A stretch of DNA of 64,000 nucleotides from Theobroma cacao (lineage: Eukaryota > Streptophyta > Magnoliopsida > Malvales > Malvaceae): NCBI RefSeq assembly GCF_000208745.1, contig NC_030851.1, positions 19,583,685 to 19,647,684 on the forward strand, given 5' to 3'. The notes below the pieces were generated by a model, which did not search any database, had not been told where the DNA came from, and saw nothing but the letters and a program-made list of their open reading frames with translations. Shown here piece by piece: positions 1-11,488 of the stretch. Made by a program: the position numbers and the translations under genes. The first letter of the stretch is position 1. The number at the start of each line of letters is the position of its first letter.

Positions 1-446
1 AATGACATTGTGATGCAAGGATATATAGTATGATGAAACTCAAGCATATAAATGAGAAATTGTGAGACCTTGACCTTTATAGACTCATAGTTAGTAATAG
101 ACGTGACATCAGGGGTAAAATGACGTCATTTCCTTAATAAGCTCCTAAAAGTAAGTTTTAAAAAATATTAAGGCCTAAGTAGGCCAAACGCATAAATAAA
201 TGATGAAAATATGGGTAAAATGACAAGGAAATAAAAATTTTGATGATTTCCACAGTAGGGGTAAAATGGTCATTTTTTACCTTGGGTTAGAATTTTTAAG
301 TTTTCATGAACCCGAGCATTTCTAGACCATTATGGACCTTGTCCCAGTGTCAAAGGAGTAAAAAGATTGCATAAAGGGGTGGAGGAGAACAAGCTAATTT
401 GTAGAGAGGCATTTTGGTAATTTAAATGAAGTGGATAAGCATGGGT

Positions 447-455
447 TATAAATAT
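447..455 (+). promoter_or_regulatory. TATA box of solo LTR A1
   Basis: TATAAATAT lies about 390 bp into the LTR. The same motif sits at the same relative place in the related LTRs (7220-7228 as TATAAAGAT, 13295-13303, 39478-39486), each followed by a C/T-rich leader. This matches the core promoter of an LTR; activity is not known. Confidence 0.6.
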
Positions 456-1310
456 CTCTTCCTTCCAGCAGCTTCTACATTTTCCAACAGCTTCTTCTTC
501 TTTTTCCTTATTCTCTTTCACGTTGCTTCCACCCTCCATGGAAGCATGATATGAAACTTTCATAACTTTCTCTCTCTAGCTCTAATTTTCATACCTTTGT
601 GCCCTTTTGACTAGAACCCTTGTGCTCTTTCACTTTCCCACTTTAAAACCCTTGAAAAATCTTATTTCTATAATCTCTCTCACTAGTTAGGTGTTTTAAA
701 GAGAGAAAGAGATAGCTTTTACATTAGCTTGGAAAACTATTGGAAGGAATTTCAAAATTTCAAGGCTATCAAGGTGAGCAGTAAATTAAAGTTGATTTTA
801 AATGTTAAGTGTGGCTAGTGATTAGGCTTGTGAATGTTATATAGTAGGATGTTTATTCATTTTAGAGTGGTTAAGGTAGTGAATATAGATAGCCATTTAA
901 ATGGTAATAGGAAGCTAGCCAAGAAATAGCTTTTAGAATCTATAAGTATGTGAATTGACATAATGGTGATGTTAATGTGATGGTAGGTTCCAAGGAAGCC
1001 CTATCATCCCATTTGGACAATTAGGGAAGTTAGAGTCGACTAAAGGTTCAACAAAATATCGGTGAGTGAACTGCATTTCAAAACTTGTTTTGGGAATATG
1101 AATGCAGCTGCAAAACAATTGAATGATTTATCCAACTTTTCTTAAAACGAGTGCTTTGGGAACAAGCCTTTGATAAATTGATTTTATGTTGTGACATGAG
1201 GTTGTTATGGATTCATGCACTACTACATTATGTTGGTATATATATAGATATATATATATATATATGTTGTGCATGATGGTTGATATTGTGTGATGATTAT
1301 AACCGTGTGT

Positions 1311-1490
1311 GTGCACGATGTGGGGGGATGCACATGCTGGTAATGGTGGTGGTGAGGGAGATGGATGATAATAGTGCTAATGTGCACGATGTGGGGGGAT
1401 GTACATGATGGCACTGATTGTGCACGATGTGGGGGGATGCACATGATGACTCCGGCTATGTGCACGATGTGGGGGGATACACATGAGCTG
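1311..1490 (+). repeat. Minisatellite inside LTR A1
   Basis: There are four copies of a block reading TGTGCACGATGTGGGGGGAT followed by GCACATGA or a close variant. The last three are spaced about 40 bp apart, and the first is separated by a GATGGTGGTG-rich stretch. Related arrays lie at 5175-5265, 8153-8355, 37996-38140 (inverted) and 55560-55740 (inverted), with different unit lengths. Confidence 0.85.
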
Positions 1491-1700
1491 GAAGTGATGA
1501 TAGTGGTATTGGCATTTATCCATGTATGTATATGTAACTATATGTTTAGAGAATGAAAACTCATGTCTATGGTTTATGGTCAAAATGCATATGAATTTGG
1601 CATGTTGAACTTTGGAAACTTTATGTGTTTTATGTTGAATTTGTCATTAAAACAGGATCACTTTTTCTTGAATGAAGGAAATTTTTTTCTCATTCCTCTA

Positions 1701-1820
1701 TTTCTCGCTGTAGCGAGAAACTCTAGGGTTGGAGGGGTAAGGTTGGCCAAAAATCTCACTACAGTGAGAAACTTTTTGTTTTGAGATCGAAAATTTCGCT
1801 GCAGCGAGATTCAGCGAAAA
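1701..1820 (+). repeat. Cluster of short perfect palindromes in LTR A1
   Basis: TTTCTCGCTGTAGCGAGAAA at 1701-1720 has 9-bp arms around a 2-bp centre. Further inverted copies follow at 1754-1769 (TCTCACT/AGTGAGA) and about 1793-1810 (TTTCGCT/AGCGAGAT). Equivalent clusters occur in the other LTRs of the family. Confidence 0.8.
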
Positions 1821-2628
1821 ACTTTCTGTTTCGCTCTTCATTTGTTCGGTTGTTGCCCTATTTTCCATTTCTTTGATACCATAGTTCAGCATGAACTTTC
1901 AACATTAAGGAATAAATGAATTAAGTTTAAATTGAGAAGGTTTGGTGAGAAACCCTTGGCCAATTAAGAAACCTTCAGCTAGTTGATAATTTAAGTCAAG
2001 TGTCGCTGCAGCAAAAGTTCATTCATGAATGCTATTAAAGTTTTCACTCTCCAAACCCTTTTTTGAACATGGATCCTTTTCATAAGGTGATTTACTCATG
2101 TGGGGTACATGAGAGGTTTTAATAAGAATTAAAATAAATTACATTGTTTTGAAAAATGAATACATCATGATTTCGTTAAACATTCCTTATTGTTTGCTTA
2201 TTCCCATTCTTGTTCACTCACTGGGTTTATACTCACCGTTTTCAACTTCATGTTTTCAGATCAAGAGGCAGTCGGTAACTAGGTTGAGGTGACCTCGTAG
2301 ATTCGTACCTTTGGTAGGTATCAATGGCATTCTGTAGCTACACCTTTACTGTGGTCACTCCGCTGGAAACCTAGAGTCATTTTGTTGTAAATATGTACAA
2401 GTGATGTAAATTATTAAATTGTACATTTAGACAATATATGTACACTTGACCGATATGCCAATATGAGTTGGTAATGTTTAGTATTGTTTTGATTCAAAGT
2501 TATGAAATGTGACTTAGCAGCTTTTGATGGAATAATGAACAGGTCACATAAATAGGCTTGCTTGGGCTTAGTGGGCTATGTCCATTGGGCCCATGTGCCG
2601 GTCATGGCCTGAAATTTGGGTCATGACA

Positions 2629-3544
2629 GAAATGATATAAACGATATGAAGTTATGCATAGGCATAACAAGAATGTTGACATGCACTATGAGGATTATTA
2701 TATTCATTCTTGGATAGGGATAGGGATGAATAAAGGGAGATGTAGTCCAAGGCATGCGAACACATGGATCCCTATGCGTAAGGAGGAATGTTGACATTTG
2801 AAAATGCATGTACATATGTATATGTGAAATTGATGACTTGACCACCTGAGGTGAAGAATTGTTCTCAGCAATTTGGGATTTGAACTTTATGTATTTGGTG
2901 AATTGTATAGATGGTACAATGGCAAAAAGTCCCATTAGAAGTTGAACTATGATGATATAAGAAATTTTGGAAAAGATAGTTAGAGAATGAGATTAAAGAA
3001 ATGTAATCCATAGCGTGGGAATAATTGAAGTATGCGACGTAAATGCAAGATAAACCTGAAGTATGTGGGAATAATGAAAGGAATTCACCTTCCTCAACGT
3101 TGAGACTATGTACATAAATGAATATGGCATGTTTATAATGCTGTAGGTTATATAATAGTGTATGGAGATAAGATGAATGAATGAATGTCGAGAAGTTTGG
3201 CAAGGAGCAAAATAATAAAATGGTGATTAAGTATACATAAGTAAGTATAATATGTGATCGAAATCTGTATGATTGAAATGGAGTTATGATTCAAATTTAA
3301 TGATAGTGATAGAGGCATGCTTGGTGTCTCAATATAAGAGATCATGATTGTGAAGGGTATTGCTGATCTAATTCTAAAGGATAATGATAGACATAAGTGA
3401 AGTACTCAAGTTGAACTGGAGGTAAACGAGGTGAATAAATCGAAATTCTTTATAAAAGCAGAAATGGAATAAGATCATACAGTGAGATTGATAACTTGAT
3501 ACCGACGTGAATTCGAAGACGAATTCTATTTAAGTGAAGGAGAC
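2629..3544 (+). mobile_element. Non-coding 3' internal region of the gypsy element
   Basis: This sequence is continuous with bases 1-60 once solo LTR A1 is removed. It is A/T-rich and has stops in all forward frames beyond short stretches. I see no RT, RNase H, integrase or chromodomain motif. It ends in a short open stretch and a purine-rich tract before the 3' LTR. It is probably untranslated 3' sequence or strongly decayed pol/3' ORF. Confidence 0.5.
3530..3544 (+). promoter_or_regulatory. Polypurine tract of the gypsy element
   Basis: TTAAGTGAAGGAGAC lies directly before the TG of the 3' LTR at 3545, just after GACGAATTC. Plant Ty3/gypsy elements typically have such a block (GAATTC, TTTAAG, G/A-rich) as primer for plus-strand synthesis. 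Confidence 0.65.
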
Positions 3545-5902
3545 TGTAATACCTCGTTCTTTGATATGGTGACTAATAAGGCTTATCGGATGCCAATTGA
3601 GGTTAATTATAATGTTTAAAAATGATGGAAGACGAAAGGAATAGTTTGGGATAAAATATTCCGCACGCAAGGAAATAATAATAAATTTATCGAAGAAAAA
3701 TTTTTGAGATAAAAAGTGATTCGAAAGTCAATTGAGGCATAATAAGGTATTTTGGGTACCAAGGAAACAAAAGGAAACGAGGAAATTTTTAGAATAAAAT
3801 AATATTAAAATATTAATATTTTATTCAGTATCAAAATTTTCCATGAAGAAGGAGTATATGGTCAATCTAAGTGGGAGAGAAGAAGAATGAGAAAAATTTT
3901 GGAGAAAAATGACATTAATGGGGCCGCGTGTCTTTATTAAGTAAAGATAACACGGGTAAATAAATATTTTAAATATTATGGGGACACCGCATTACAGTAC
4001 AAACTCTATACTTTATTTGTACATGTGTAGAAGAAGATAATAGAAGGAAATTGGAGTTAAATGATGTTGAGAGGACTAAATTAAAAAGGGAAGAACCTTG
4101 GAGGGTAAAACTATAATTTTACACAAAGCTTGGTCAAGGCTTCCAAAGGAAGTGTTGACTCTCATCCTTATCAGCCTAAAACTATCCTTATCTCCTCCAG
4201 CAAGATGTTTCTTCTTCATTCTTGAAGCTTCCAATGCCATTCTCTCATTCTCCCATGGAAAGTTAATTTTCTTTCATTTTCTTTCCTTGTTTTCTTTTCA
4301 TTTCCTTTTTCTTCTTGCTTCTTTCTTCTCCCAACTGCTTATGCACCAAAGTTACAACTTCTAACCCCAATTTCCAGCATTTCCAAACCCAAGGAGAGAG
4401 AAAGAAAAATCTCTCTTTCTTTCCTTTATTTTCTATTTCTACTTCACTTTCAACAACACTTGGATTTTTGGCTTCAAATTTTCATTTTCAAGGTTGAAAG
4501 GTATATATTTCCAACTTTTGGAATTTTTGAATTTATGGTTATATTTTTAGATTTATTTCCTAATTTTTTCAAATTATTTTTCTTGGAAAGATTAGGTTTT
4601 TCGTTGATTTTCATGCCCCCGAGCTCACCAAGGTAAAGAATCTTTACATTTGGAAATAGTTGATATGATGGGTTTGAGAATTAGACTAGAAATTTAGGTT
4701 AAATGTTAGGTTAAAGGGTAGATTACCTAATGTAAATTTATTAGAATTATTAGATTTAAATTTATGACTTAATTGAGGTTGTTATGGGTTATTGATAAAT
4801 ATAGGCTTTAATGGTATTTCGAGACTACTTGGATTAAAACCTTGTCGGTGTTAGTTTTGTCAGGTGAGTGAACTTGCATTTCGAAATGTTTTGGGAAAAT
4901 GTTTACGTGTTTCAATGAATCATTTGGGAATTTTATCGGTTTTTGCTTTAAAATTGCCCTAGAACAAGCCCTTGATAAAATGTTTGATGTTGTTAAATGT
5001 GAAATGTGTAAAAGGATTAATCCATATGTTTTTGTATGATGTTGATATATATGTATGCATACTATGTCATAAATGGTGCCATTGTGTGACAAACGCAACC
5101 GTGCATGTGCATGGTGAGTGTGCACTTGCTGGTGATGATAGTGGTGAGGGAGATGGATGGTGATACTGTCCGGCTATGTGCACGATGTGGTGGGATGCTT
5201 ATGAGCTGGGTGAGATGGGATGTTCGACTATGTGCATGATGTGGTGGGATGCACATGAGCTAGGTGAGATGGAATGATTGCTAGAAATTTCCTTTCTTTC
5301 AAATTTCATGCTAAATATGGTTCCTTCATCATTAGATGATTTAATAACCAGGGGTTAAATGAAGGGATTTTTAATAAGAACTTGAACTAAGTTGCATTGT
5401 TTCAAAGTTAATGCATCATGATTTCTAAGCTTTCCTTAACGTTGCTTGTTCCCTACCTATGTTCATTCATTGAGTTTGTGCTCACGTTTTTAAAATTAAT
5501 GTTTTAGGTTTCCTGAGTTAAAGGTGATTGGAACCTAGGACGTGGTGCTCCTCCCTATCCATTGCTCGGTAGGTTTAACATGACACTAGATGTTAGCAAC
5601 CGTGCCCATAGTCTTTCGCTGATGGTCAAGGTTTAAGCATGTGTATATGAATACTTGATGTGAAATATTAAGAATCATTTGTTAATCTATATATGTATAT
5701 AATGGTTGATGATGCCATTATGAATACATGATTGGGTTTTATGAATTGTTTTTAAAGGAACTATATTTGAACACTACGAATTGTGGATTTTAAAGAAACA
5801 TGGATTAATGTATAGGATCATAAAAGTAAGCTTCCTTGGGCTTAGTGGGCTAAGCCCATTGAGCCCTTGCGCCGGTCATGGCCCAAAAATTGGTCTGTGA
5901 CA
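3545..5902 (+). mobile_element. 3' LTR of the gypsy element (2358 bp)
   Basis: It starts TGTAATACC right after the polypurine tract and ends CTGTGACA. Its first few hundred bases match the start of the LTR at 52834 (shared words such as TTATCGGAT and AATTGAGGTTAATTA). Its 3' half matches the A-type LTRs (CTTGGGCTTAGTGGGCTA, GGTCATGGCC, the minisatellite block). Copia integrase codons resume at 5903 with ATAGG, which I take as the right-hand target duplication. Confidence 0.8.
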
Positions 5903-6604
5903 ATAGGATTGCCTAAACTAAAATTTGAATATGATCAAATTTGTGATGCATGTCAACTAAGTAAACAAATTAGAACATCTTTCAAAACCAAAAAGGTTGT
6001 CTCTACCTCTACACCTCTTGAATTGTTGCACATTGATTTATTTGGACCTATTAGCACAACTAGCCTAGGAAGCAAATCATATGGCTTTGTGATAGTTGAT
6101 GACTACTTAAGGTATACTTGGGTCTATTTTCATGCTCATAAGAATGATGCGCTACCTGTATTTGTAAATCACTGTAGGAAGGTTGAAAATGAAAAAAGAC
6201 TTGTCATAGTTAGCATTCAGAGTGATCATAGAGGAGAGTTTGAGGGAGATGAGTTTGAAACCTTTCGTAATGAAAAGAGGTTGGATCATAATTTTTCTGC
6301 ACCTAGAACACCCTAGTAAAATGGAGTTGTAGAAAGGAAAAACTGAACCTTGAAAGAGATGGCTCGAACTATGCTTTATGAAAACAATTTACCAAAGTAA
6401 TTTTGGGCAGAAGTTGAAAACACTACAGCTTACATCCTTAATAGAGTGTCAATAAGAGCCATGATATCAAAGACCCTATATGAACTATACAAAGGTAGAA
6501 AACCAAATATCTCTCACCTCAAAAGCTTTAGCTGCAAATGCTTTGTGTTGAACAATGGAAAACATCCTCTAGGAAAGTTTGATGCTAAAAATGATGAGGC
6601 TATA
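5903..6604 (+). pseudogene. Copia integrase fragment (C1 pol)
   Basis: The reading frame shows the end of the integrase zinc region (CDACQLSKQ), then the catalytic core. The first Asp is in HIDLFGP, the second in SIQSDHRGEFEG, and the Glu in NGVVERKN. Stops interrupt the PRTP/NGVVERKN stretch (a TAG TAA pair near 6314) and the codon after ERKN. The C-terminal part continues (YELYKGRKPNISHLKSF, GKFDAKNDEAI) until a solo LTR cuts it at 6605. The upstream part was displaced by the gypsy insertion. C2 has the same domain at 42763-43215. It would insert cDNA into the genome, but it cannot be functional in this form. Confidence 0.88.
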
Positions 6605-9182
6605 TGTGAAACCTCAACCATCGTAAACGCGTAACTTAAGGTAGAACTTATGTTTAAAGGTTTAATTTGAGCTAATGATGCTATTTTTATGTTACTTATA
6701 ATTATTTTATGTCGTTATAGGAGTAGGATTAAAAAATAATTTCAATTGGTGAAGAAAGGTGCATAGTGGGCTATTGCTTTATTTACATATATTTCAATTT
6801 TTCAAGCATTTCTCCCACTAAAAAAGTCCACATAACATGATTTTTGGACCAATAGAAAGCTAAGAGGTAGGGCTACAACTATGATGTTTACCATTTTGCC
6901 CAGTTTTTATGGAAAAGTGGTCAAAATCCTTGTCGAAGTGAACGTACTGTGCTTAAAGAATAGATTTGGATAGAACATTTGAGCACTGCGGTGCTGGAAA
7001 TTGAGAGCCGCGACCCTCATCATAATTTTCACAAATAACAAGTTTAGGGAATTTTTAAAGCTAAGACTTTTGGGGGCTACTTAAAGGACCTCTTTTAGAG
7101 GATTTTGGACCTTTTCTTAGTGTCAAAAGAGTAAAATGATTGCACAAGAAAAGGAGGAAGACAAGTGGCCTTGTTAAGGGCATTATTGTAATTGCATGAG
7201 AAATTAGATAAGCTTTAACTATAAAGATCTCATCTTTTCCAGCAGCTTCCACAATTCTTCAGCAACTTCTTCTTCTTCCTCCTCCTATCTCACGTTTTTC
7301 TCCTCTTCCATGAAAGTTTCTCTCAAGCTTCCATCACTCTCTAAAACTAACCTTAATTTTCGTGCTTTACACACCCTGTTGTAAGGTTTTTCATACTTTT
7401 TTACTCCTTCACCTTAAACAAACCCTTAAAAGTCTTTCTTCAATACTTTCTCTCACCAGTTGAACTTTGTAGAGAGAAAAAGAGAGGTTTCATGATAGCT
7501 TGAGGACTCTTAGGAAGAAATTTCATTACCATCCACCAAGGTGAGTGATGAATTAAGATTGGTTTTAAGTTATTGATGATGGCTAGTAATTAGAGTTATG
7601 AGTTGTGTTATTTGCTGAAATTGTTTATCTATTTCTAGTGTTCCTAAAGTAGAGAAACGAAATAGCCAATCAAATGGTAATTTGAAGGTAGATAGGGAGG
7701 GTATTGAAGCTTGAATTAGGAAACAGCTTTTGGAGTGATATTAATGTAAATTGGATTGGTTGTGATGTTTTTGTGCGTGATAGGTTCCAACAAGGCCCCT
7801 CAGCCCCATTTGGACCATTCGTGAAGTTAGAGTCAATTAAAGGTTCAACAAGTACCGGTGAGTGAACTTGCATTAAAAAGGTTTTTGGATATACACATGT
7901 ATGTTTGATTGAATCCCCTAAAGCGTTTTATTGGTTTTATCTTCAAAACTCACACGGGAACAAGCTCTTATGAAATGTTTTTATGTCATAAAATGGATAG
8001 TGTGATGAATTCTTATGTTTCTGTATAATGTTGATATATATACTATGTCATAAATGGTACCACTGTGTGACACATGCAACCGTGCATGTGCGGGATGAGT
8101 ATGCACTTGCCGGTGATGACGATGGTGATGGAGATGGATGGTGATAATGTTCGGCTATGTGCACGATGTGGGAGGATGCACATGAGCTGGGTCAGATGGG
8201 ATGTTTGGCTATGTGCACGATGTAAGGAGATGAACATGAGTTGGGTGAGATGGGATGTCCAGCTATGTGCACGATGTGAGGGGATGCACATGAGCTGGGT
8301 GTGATGGGGTGTCTGGCTATGTGCACAATGTGGGGGGATGCACATGAGCTGGATGAGATGTGGTGGTATACTAATTGGTATATGCTTAAGTATATGTATA
8401 CGCAATAGAAAGATCATTATTATAACATGTGATTATATGGCATGATGAATCTTGAAAATTTCCCATTTACTTTTAAATTGATTTTATTGCAACGAGAAAC
8501 ATTCTGTTTATACTGCCTTGCTTGGATGATTGCTGGAAATTTCCTCTCTTTCCAATTTCATACTGAATATGGTTCTTTCATCATTAAATGATTTAATAAC
8601 CAAAGGTTTAATGTAGGAATTTTAATAAGAACTTGAATGGAGTTGCATTGTTTTCAAATAAGTGCATCATGATTTTCAACTTTCCTTATCGTTGCTTGTT
8701 CCATTCTTATGTTCACTCACTAAGTTTGTACTCACTGTTTTCAACTTTATGTTTTCAGATTATAAGGTAGTTGGAACCTAGGTCGAGGTGTCCATGTAGT
8801 TTGTCTCTTTGGTACGTATGTTGGCATTCAGTAGCCGTCCCTTCACCTTAGTCATTCCGTTGAAAGCCCAGAGTCATTTTGTTTGTAAATACATACATGT
8901 GATGTAAAGAACTAAAATGCAAGCCTTAGAGCATATATGTATATTTTGATTGGTAAGCCACCATGAGTGGTAATGGTTAACATTATTTAGATTAATGTGA
9001 AATGCAGTTTTGATTACTATAGGATATTAATTAGGTTCTTATAGACTGGAATTAAGAAAGGTGACTATAAGAATAGTTGATGGAATGATGAGCAGGATTA
9101 TATAAGTAGGCTTGCTTGGGCTTGGTGGGCTATGCCCATTGGGTCCATGCGCCAGTCACGGCTAGAAAATCGAGTCGTGACA
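6605..9182 (+). mobile_element. Solo LTR A3 (2578 bp) with target duplication CTATA
   Basis: It starts TGTGAAACC and ends GTCGTGACA, flanked by CTATA at 6600-6604 and 9183-9187. Removing it and one CTATA restores the copia frame (DEAIFLGYALNSKAYRV), which proves the insertion point. It contains a TATAAAGAT box (7220-7228) and a minisatellite of about 57-bp units (8153-8355). Confidence 0.95.
8153..8355 (+). repeat. Four-unit minisatellite in LTR A3
   Basis: The unit is about 57 bp and reads GGCTATGTGCACGATGTG, then a G-rich GGATGCACATGAGCTGGG, then AGATGGGATGT. Two units of the same length lie at 5170-5275 in the gypsy 3' LTR, whereas the units in LTR A1 are about 40 bp. Confidence 0.85.
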
Positions 9183-11117
9183 CTATATTTTTAGGATATG
9201 CATTGAACTCAAAAGCTTATAGAGTTTTTAACAAAAGATCTTTAACCGTTGAGGAGTCTATCCATGTAGTTTTTGATGAATCCAATGCCTTGCAAAAGGA
9301 AATTCCTGCTTATGAAGATGATACGGATGACCTTGAAAGACAAATGGAAGAAATGAGCTTAGATGACAAGAAAAACAGTGAAGAAAATTTCCAAGGAAGA
9401 GAAACAGAACCTCCACCCTTAGAAACCTTGCAAAGGACTGAAAATCAACACAATGATCTTCCAAAGAGCTTGAGGTATATCAAGGATCATCTACAAGAAT
9501 AAATCATAGGTGATATTTCTCAAAGAGTCAAAACTAGGAGAGGAACTAGAGAAACTTGTGAATTCATAGCTTTTATCTCACAAATTGAGCCTAAAAGCTT
9601 TGAGGAGGCAGAACAAGAAGAAAGCTTGATTTTGGCCATGCAAGAAAAGCTTGATCAATTTGAGAGAAACCAAGTATGGACACTGGTTTCTAGGTCATTA
9701 AATCATCCCATTGTTGGCACAAAATGGGTCTTTAGAAATATGGTAGATGAGCAAGGAAATGTTATTAGGAACAAAGTGAGGTTAGTTGCTTAAGGGTATA
9801 ACCAAGAGGAAGGCATTGACTATGATGAGACATTTGCTCCTGTTGCTCGAATTGAAGCCGTTAGATTATTGCTTGCGTCTACATTTTTCATGAACATTAA
9901 ATTATTCCAAATGGATGTAAAAATTGCATTTTTAAATGGTTTCATTCAAGAAGAAGTATAGGTTGAACAACCTCTCGGATTTGAGGACTATGAAACACCA
10001 GATTATGTGTTCAAACTTCATAAGGCTTTGTATGGACTAAAACAAGCTCTAAGAGCTTGGTATGAAAGACTCTCTAAGTTTTTAGTTGAGAAAAGATATA
10101 GTAAAGGAAGCATTAATACAACATTATTTGTCAAAAAATGCTTGAATGATTTAATTATTGTTCAAATGTATGTGGATGATATTGCGTTTGGTGCAACTAA
10201 TGAGGCTTTGTGCAAGAACTTTGCTGAAGAGATGTAGGGTGAATTTCAAAGGAGCATGATGGGTGAGCTGAAATTCTTTCTTGGCCTCCAAATCAAACAA
10301 AGTGAGGAAGGAATCTTCATCAGCCAAGAAAGATACATTCAAGACATGCTGAAAAAGTTTGACATGCTGAAGCGAAAATCAGTTAGCACACCAATGAGTC
10401 CATCCACCAAACTTGATGCTGATGAAAAAGGAAAAAGTGTTGATCAAAAGCTTTATAGAGGTATGATTGGATCTTTGCTGTACTTAATGCTAGTAGGCCT
10501 GATATTCAATTTAGTGTGTGTTTGTGTGCACGGTTTCAATCACAACCTAAAGAGTCACACTTGACTGTAGTAAAACGAATCTTTAGGTACCTTATAGACA
10601 AACAAAATTTGGGATTGTGGTATCCTAGAGGAACATACTTCAATCTTATTAGATATTCAAATGCAGACTTTGCTGGAAGCAAAATAGATAGATAGACCAC
10701 TAGTGGAAATGTCAATTTCTAGGAGAAAAGCTTGTATCCTAGTCGAGTAAAAAACAAAAATCAGTTGCACTCTCCACAACTGAAGCTGAATATATTTCTT
10801 TAGGTAGTTGCTATGCTCATATTTTATGGATCAAACAACCATTAAAAGACTTTGGAATAATCTTGCATAATGTACCAATATTCTGTGATAATACAAGTGC
10901 CATCAACATCTCAAAGAATCCTGTCCAGCACTCTAGGACCAAACATATTGAAATTAGACATCACTTTATTAGAAATCATGTAATTAAAGGAGACATTAAA
11001 ATTGAGTTTGTTCGCACCATGAAACAATTAGCTGTTATATTCACCAAGCCCCTTAATGAGGAAAGATTCTGTGATATTAGGAGAAATTTAGGAATGGTTA
11101 GTATGCAGGAGCTTTAA
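9183..11117 (+). pseudogene. Copia reverse transcriptase-RNase H remnant (C1 pol)
   Basis: After the link region (FLGYALNSKAYRVF), the RT begins with QVWTLV and GTKWVFRN. It continues with DETFAPVARIEAVRLLLA, QMDVK, FLNGFIQEEV, LHKALYGLKQALRAWYERL and the catalytic YVDD at about 10169-10180. RNase H follows (TTEAEYISL, FCDNTSAINISKNP, RTKHIEIRHHFIR, IFTKPL) and ends at 11117. Premature stops include LVA*GYNQ, EEV*VEQP and EEM*GEF, several of them explained by C-to-T change of Gln codons. The region between about 10560 and 10790 is also frame-broken. Copy C2 (35416-36571) has an intact YVDD and fewer stops. It would make cDNA from element RNA, but it is inactive. Confidence 0.92.
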
Positions 11118-11488
11118 GAAAATTTTTGAGTTTTTCTCATAGGGCAATAAGAACTTAGTTGGTTAAGAGAGTCACTTAGCCAACTAAGAGTGTTATGTCT
11201 CTTTAATAATAAGACTCAGTCAGTTAAAGAGAGAATAAATAGTAAAAAGGAACAGTCTACCGGGTGAAGAAAATGGGTAGCAAATACCGCCTAACTGATA
11301 AATAAAAAATAAGAGGCAAAGTTTTAAATTTTGAAAAGGAGAAAAACTGACAACATTTAAGGGGGAGTCAAACGGTGTCTCATAACTCCTCATCCACATT
11401 TCTCCTACTAGAAGCCTCAACTTTGGAAAATTGAAATCCCATTTCTCCCTAACCTTCAAACACTAAGTCAGAAACATCTCAAAACTAA
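11118..11488 (+). other. C1 spacer between pol and the extra ORF
   Basis: This is non-coding. It holds two imperfect 12-bp palindromes, TTAGTTGGTTAA (11155-11166) and TTAGCCAACTAA (11176-11187), with starts 21 bp apart. They are relatives of the TTAGTCGACTAA pairs in the LTRs of the same family. The corresponding spacer of C2 has such a pair at 35311-35342. No clear TATA box was identified. Confidence 0.55.

Larger units (their letters stand above)
61..2628 (+). mobile_element. Solo LTR A1 (gypsy-type, 2568 bp) with target duplication GAAAT
   Basis: It begins TGTGAGACC and ends TCATGACA, and is flanked by GAAAT at 56-60 and 2629-2633. A 5-bp duplication around one TG...CA repeat with no internal region is the mark of a solo LTR left by LTR-LTR recombination. 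The same LTR family recurs at 6605-9182 and 39087-41559 (+) and, in part, at 12682-13880, 36751-41969 and 54553-57574. It carries a TATA box, a GATGTGGGGGGATG minisatellite and an array of TTCTCGCTG-type palindromes. Confidence 0.93.
1..5902 (+). mobile_element. 3' part of a Ty3/gypsy retrotransposon inserted in copia element C1
   Basis: The segment runs from beyond the left edge to 5902, where copia integrase sequence begins at once. It consists of non-coding internal sequence (1-60 and 2629-3544), a purine-rich tract, and a TG...CA terminal repeat (3545-5902). No 5-bp duplication flanks 3545-5902 itself (GAGAC on the left, ATAGG on the right). That fits a 3' LTR of a complete element whose 5' LTR and left copy of ATAGG lie upstream of the window. 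The polypurine tract just before 3545 supports this. Large LTRs and this type of tract are known from Tekay/Del chromoviruses, but no pol domain is visible here, so the lineage is inferred. Confidence 0.72.

Noticed and set aside
1240..1265. TA microsatellite as a regulatory feature
   Set aside because: Short (TA)n runs also occur near 38180, 55795 and 62717 in unrelated contexts; simple slippage products.
1223..1583. Overlapping minus-strand frames rich in CIPPHRAHS repeats
   Set aside because: They are translations of the minisatellite in the LTR; the same happens at 5062-5256, 8043-8417 and 55439-55904, and the frame shifts with unit length. No sign of protein constraint.
2621..3345. Minus-strand frames of 65-112 codons between the solo LTR and the gypsy LTR
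   Set aside because: Low-complexity composition (Ile, His, Ser, Tyr), no motif, and antisense to the element. Chance frames in A/T-rich DNA.
8153..8355. CRISPR-like array of repeats and spacers
   Set aside because: Units vary within the core, spacers are related to each other, and the array lies inside a plant LTR with no cas genes. It is a minisatellite.
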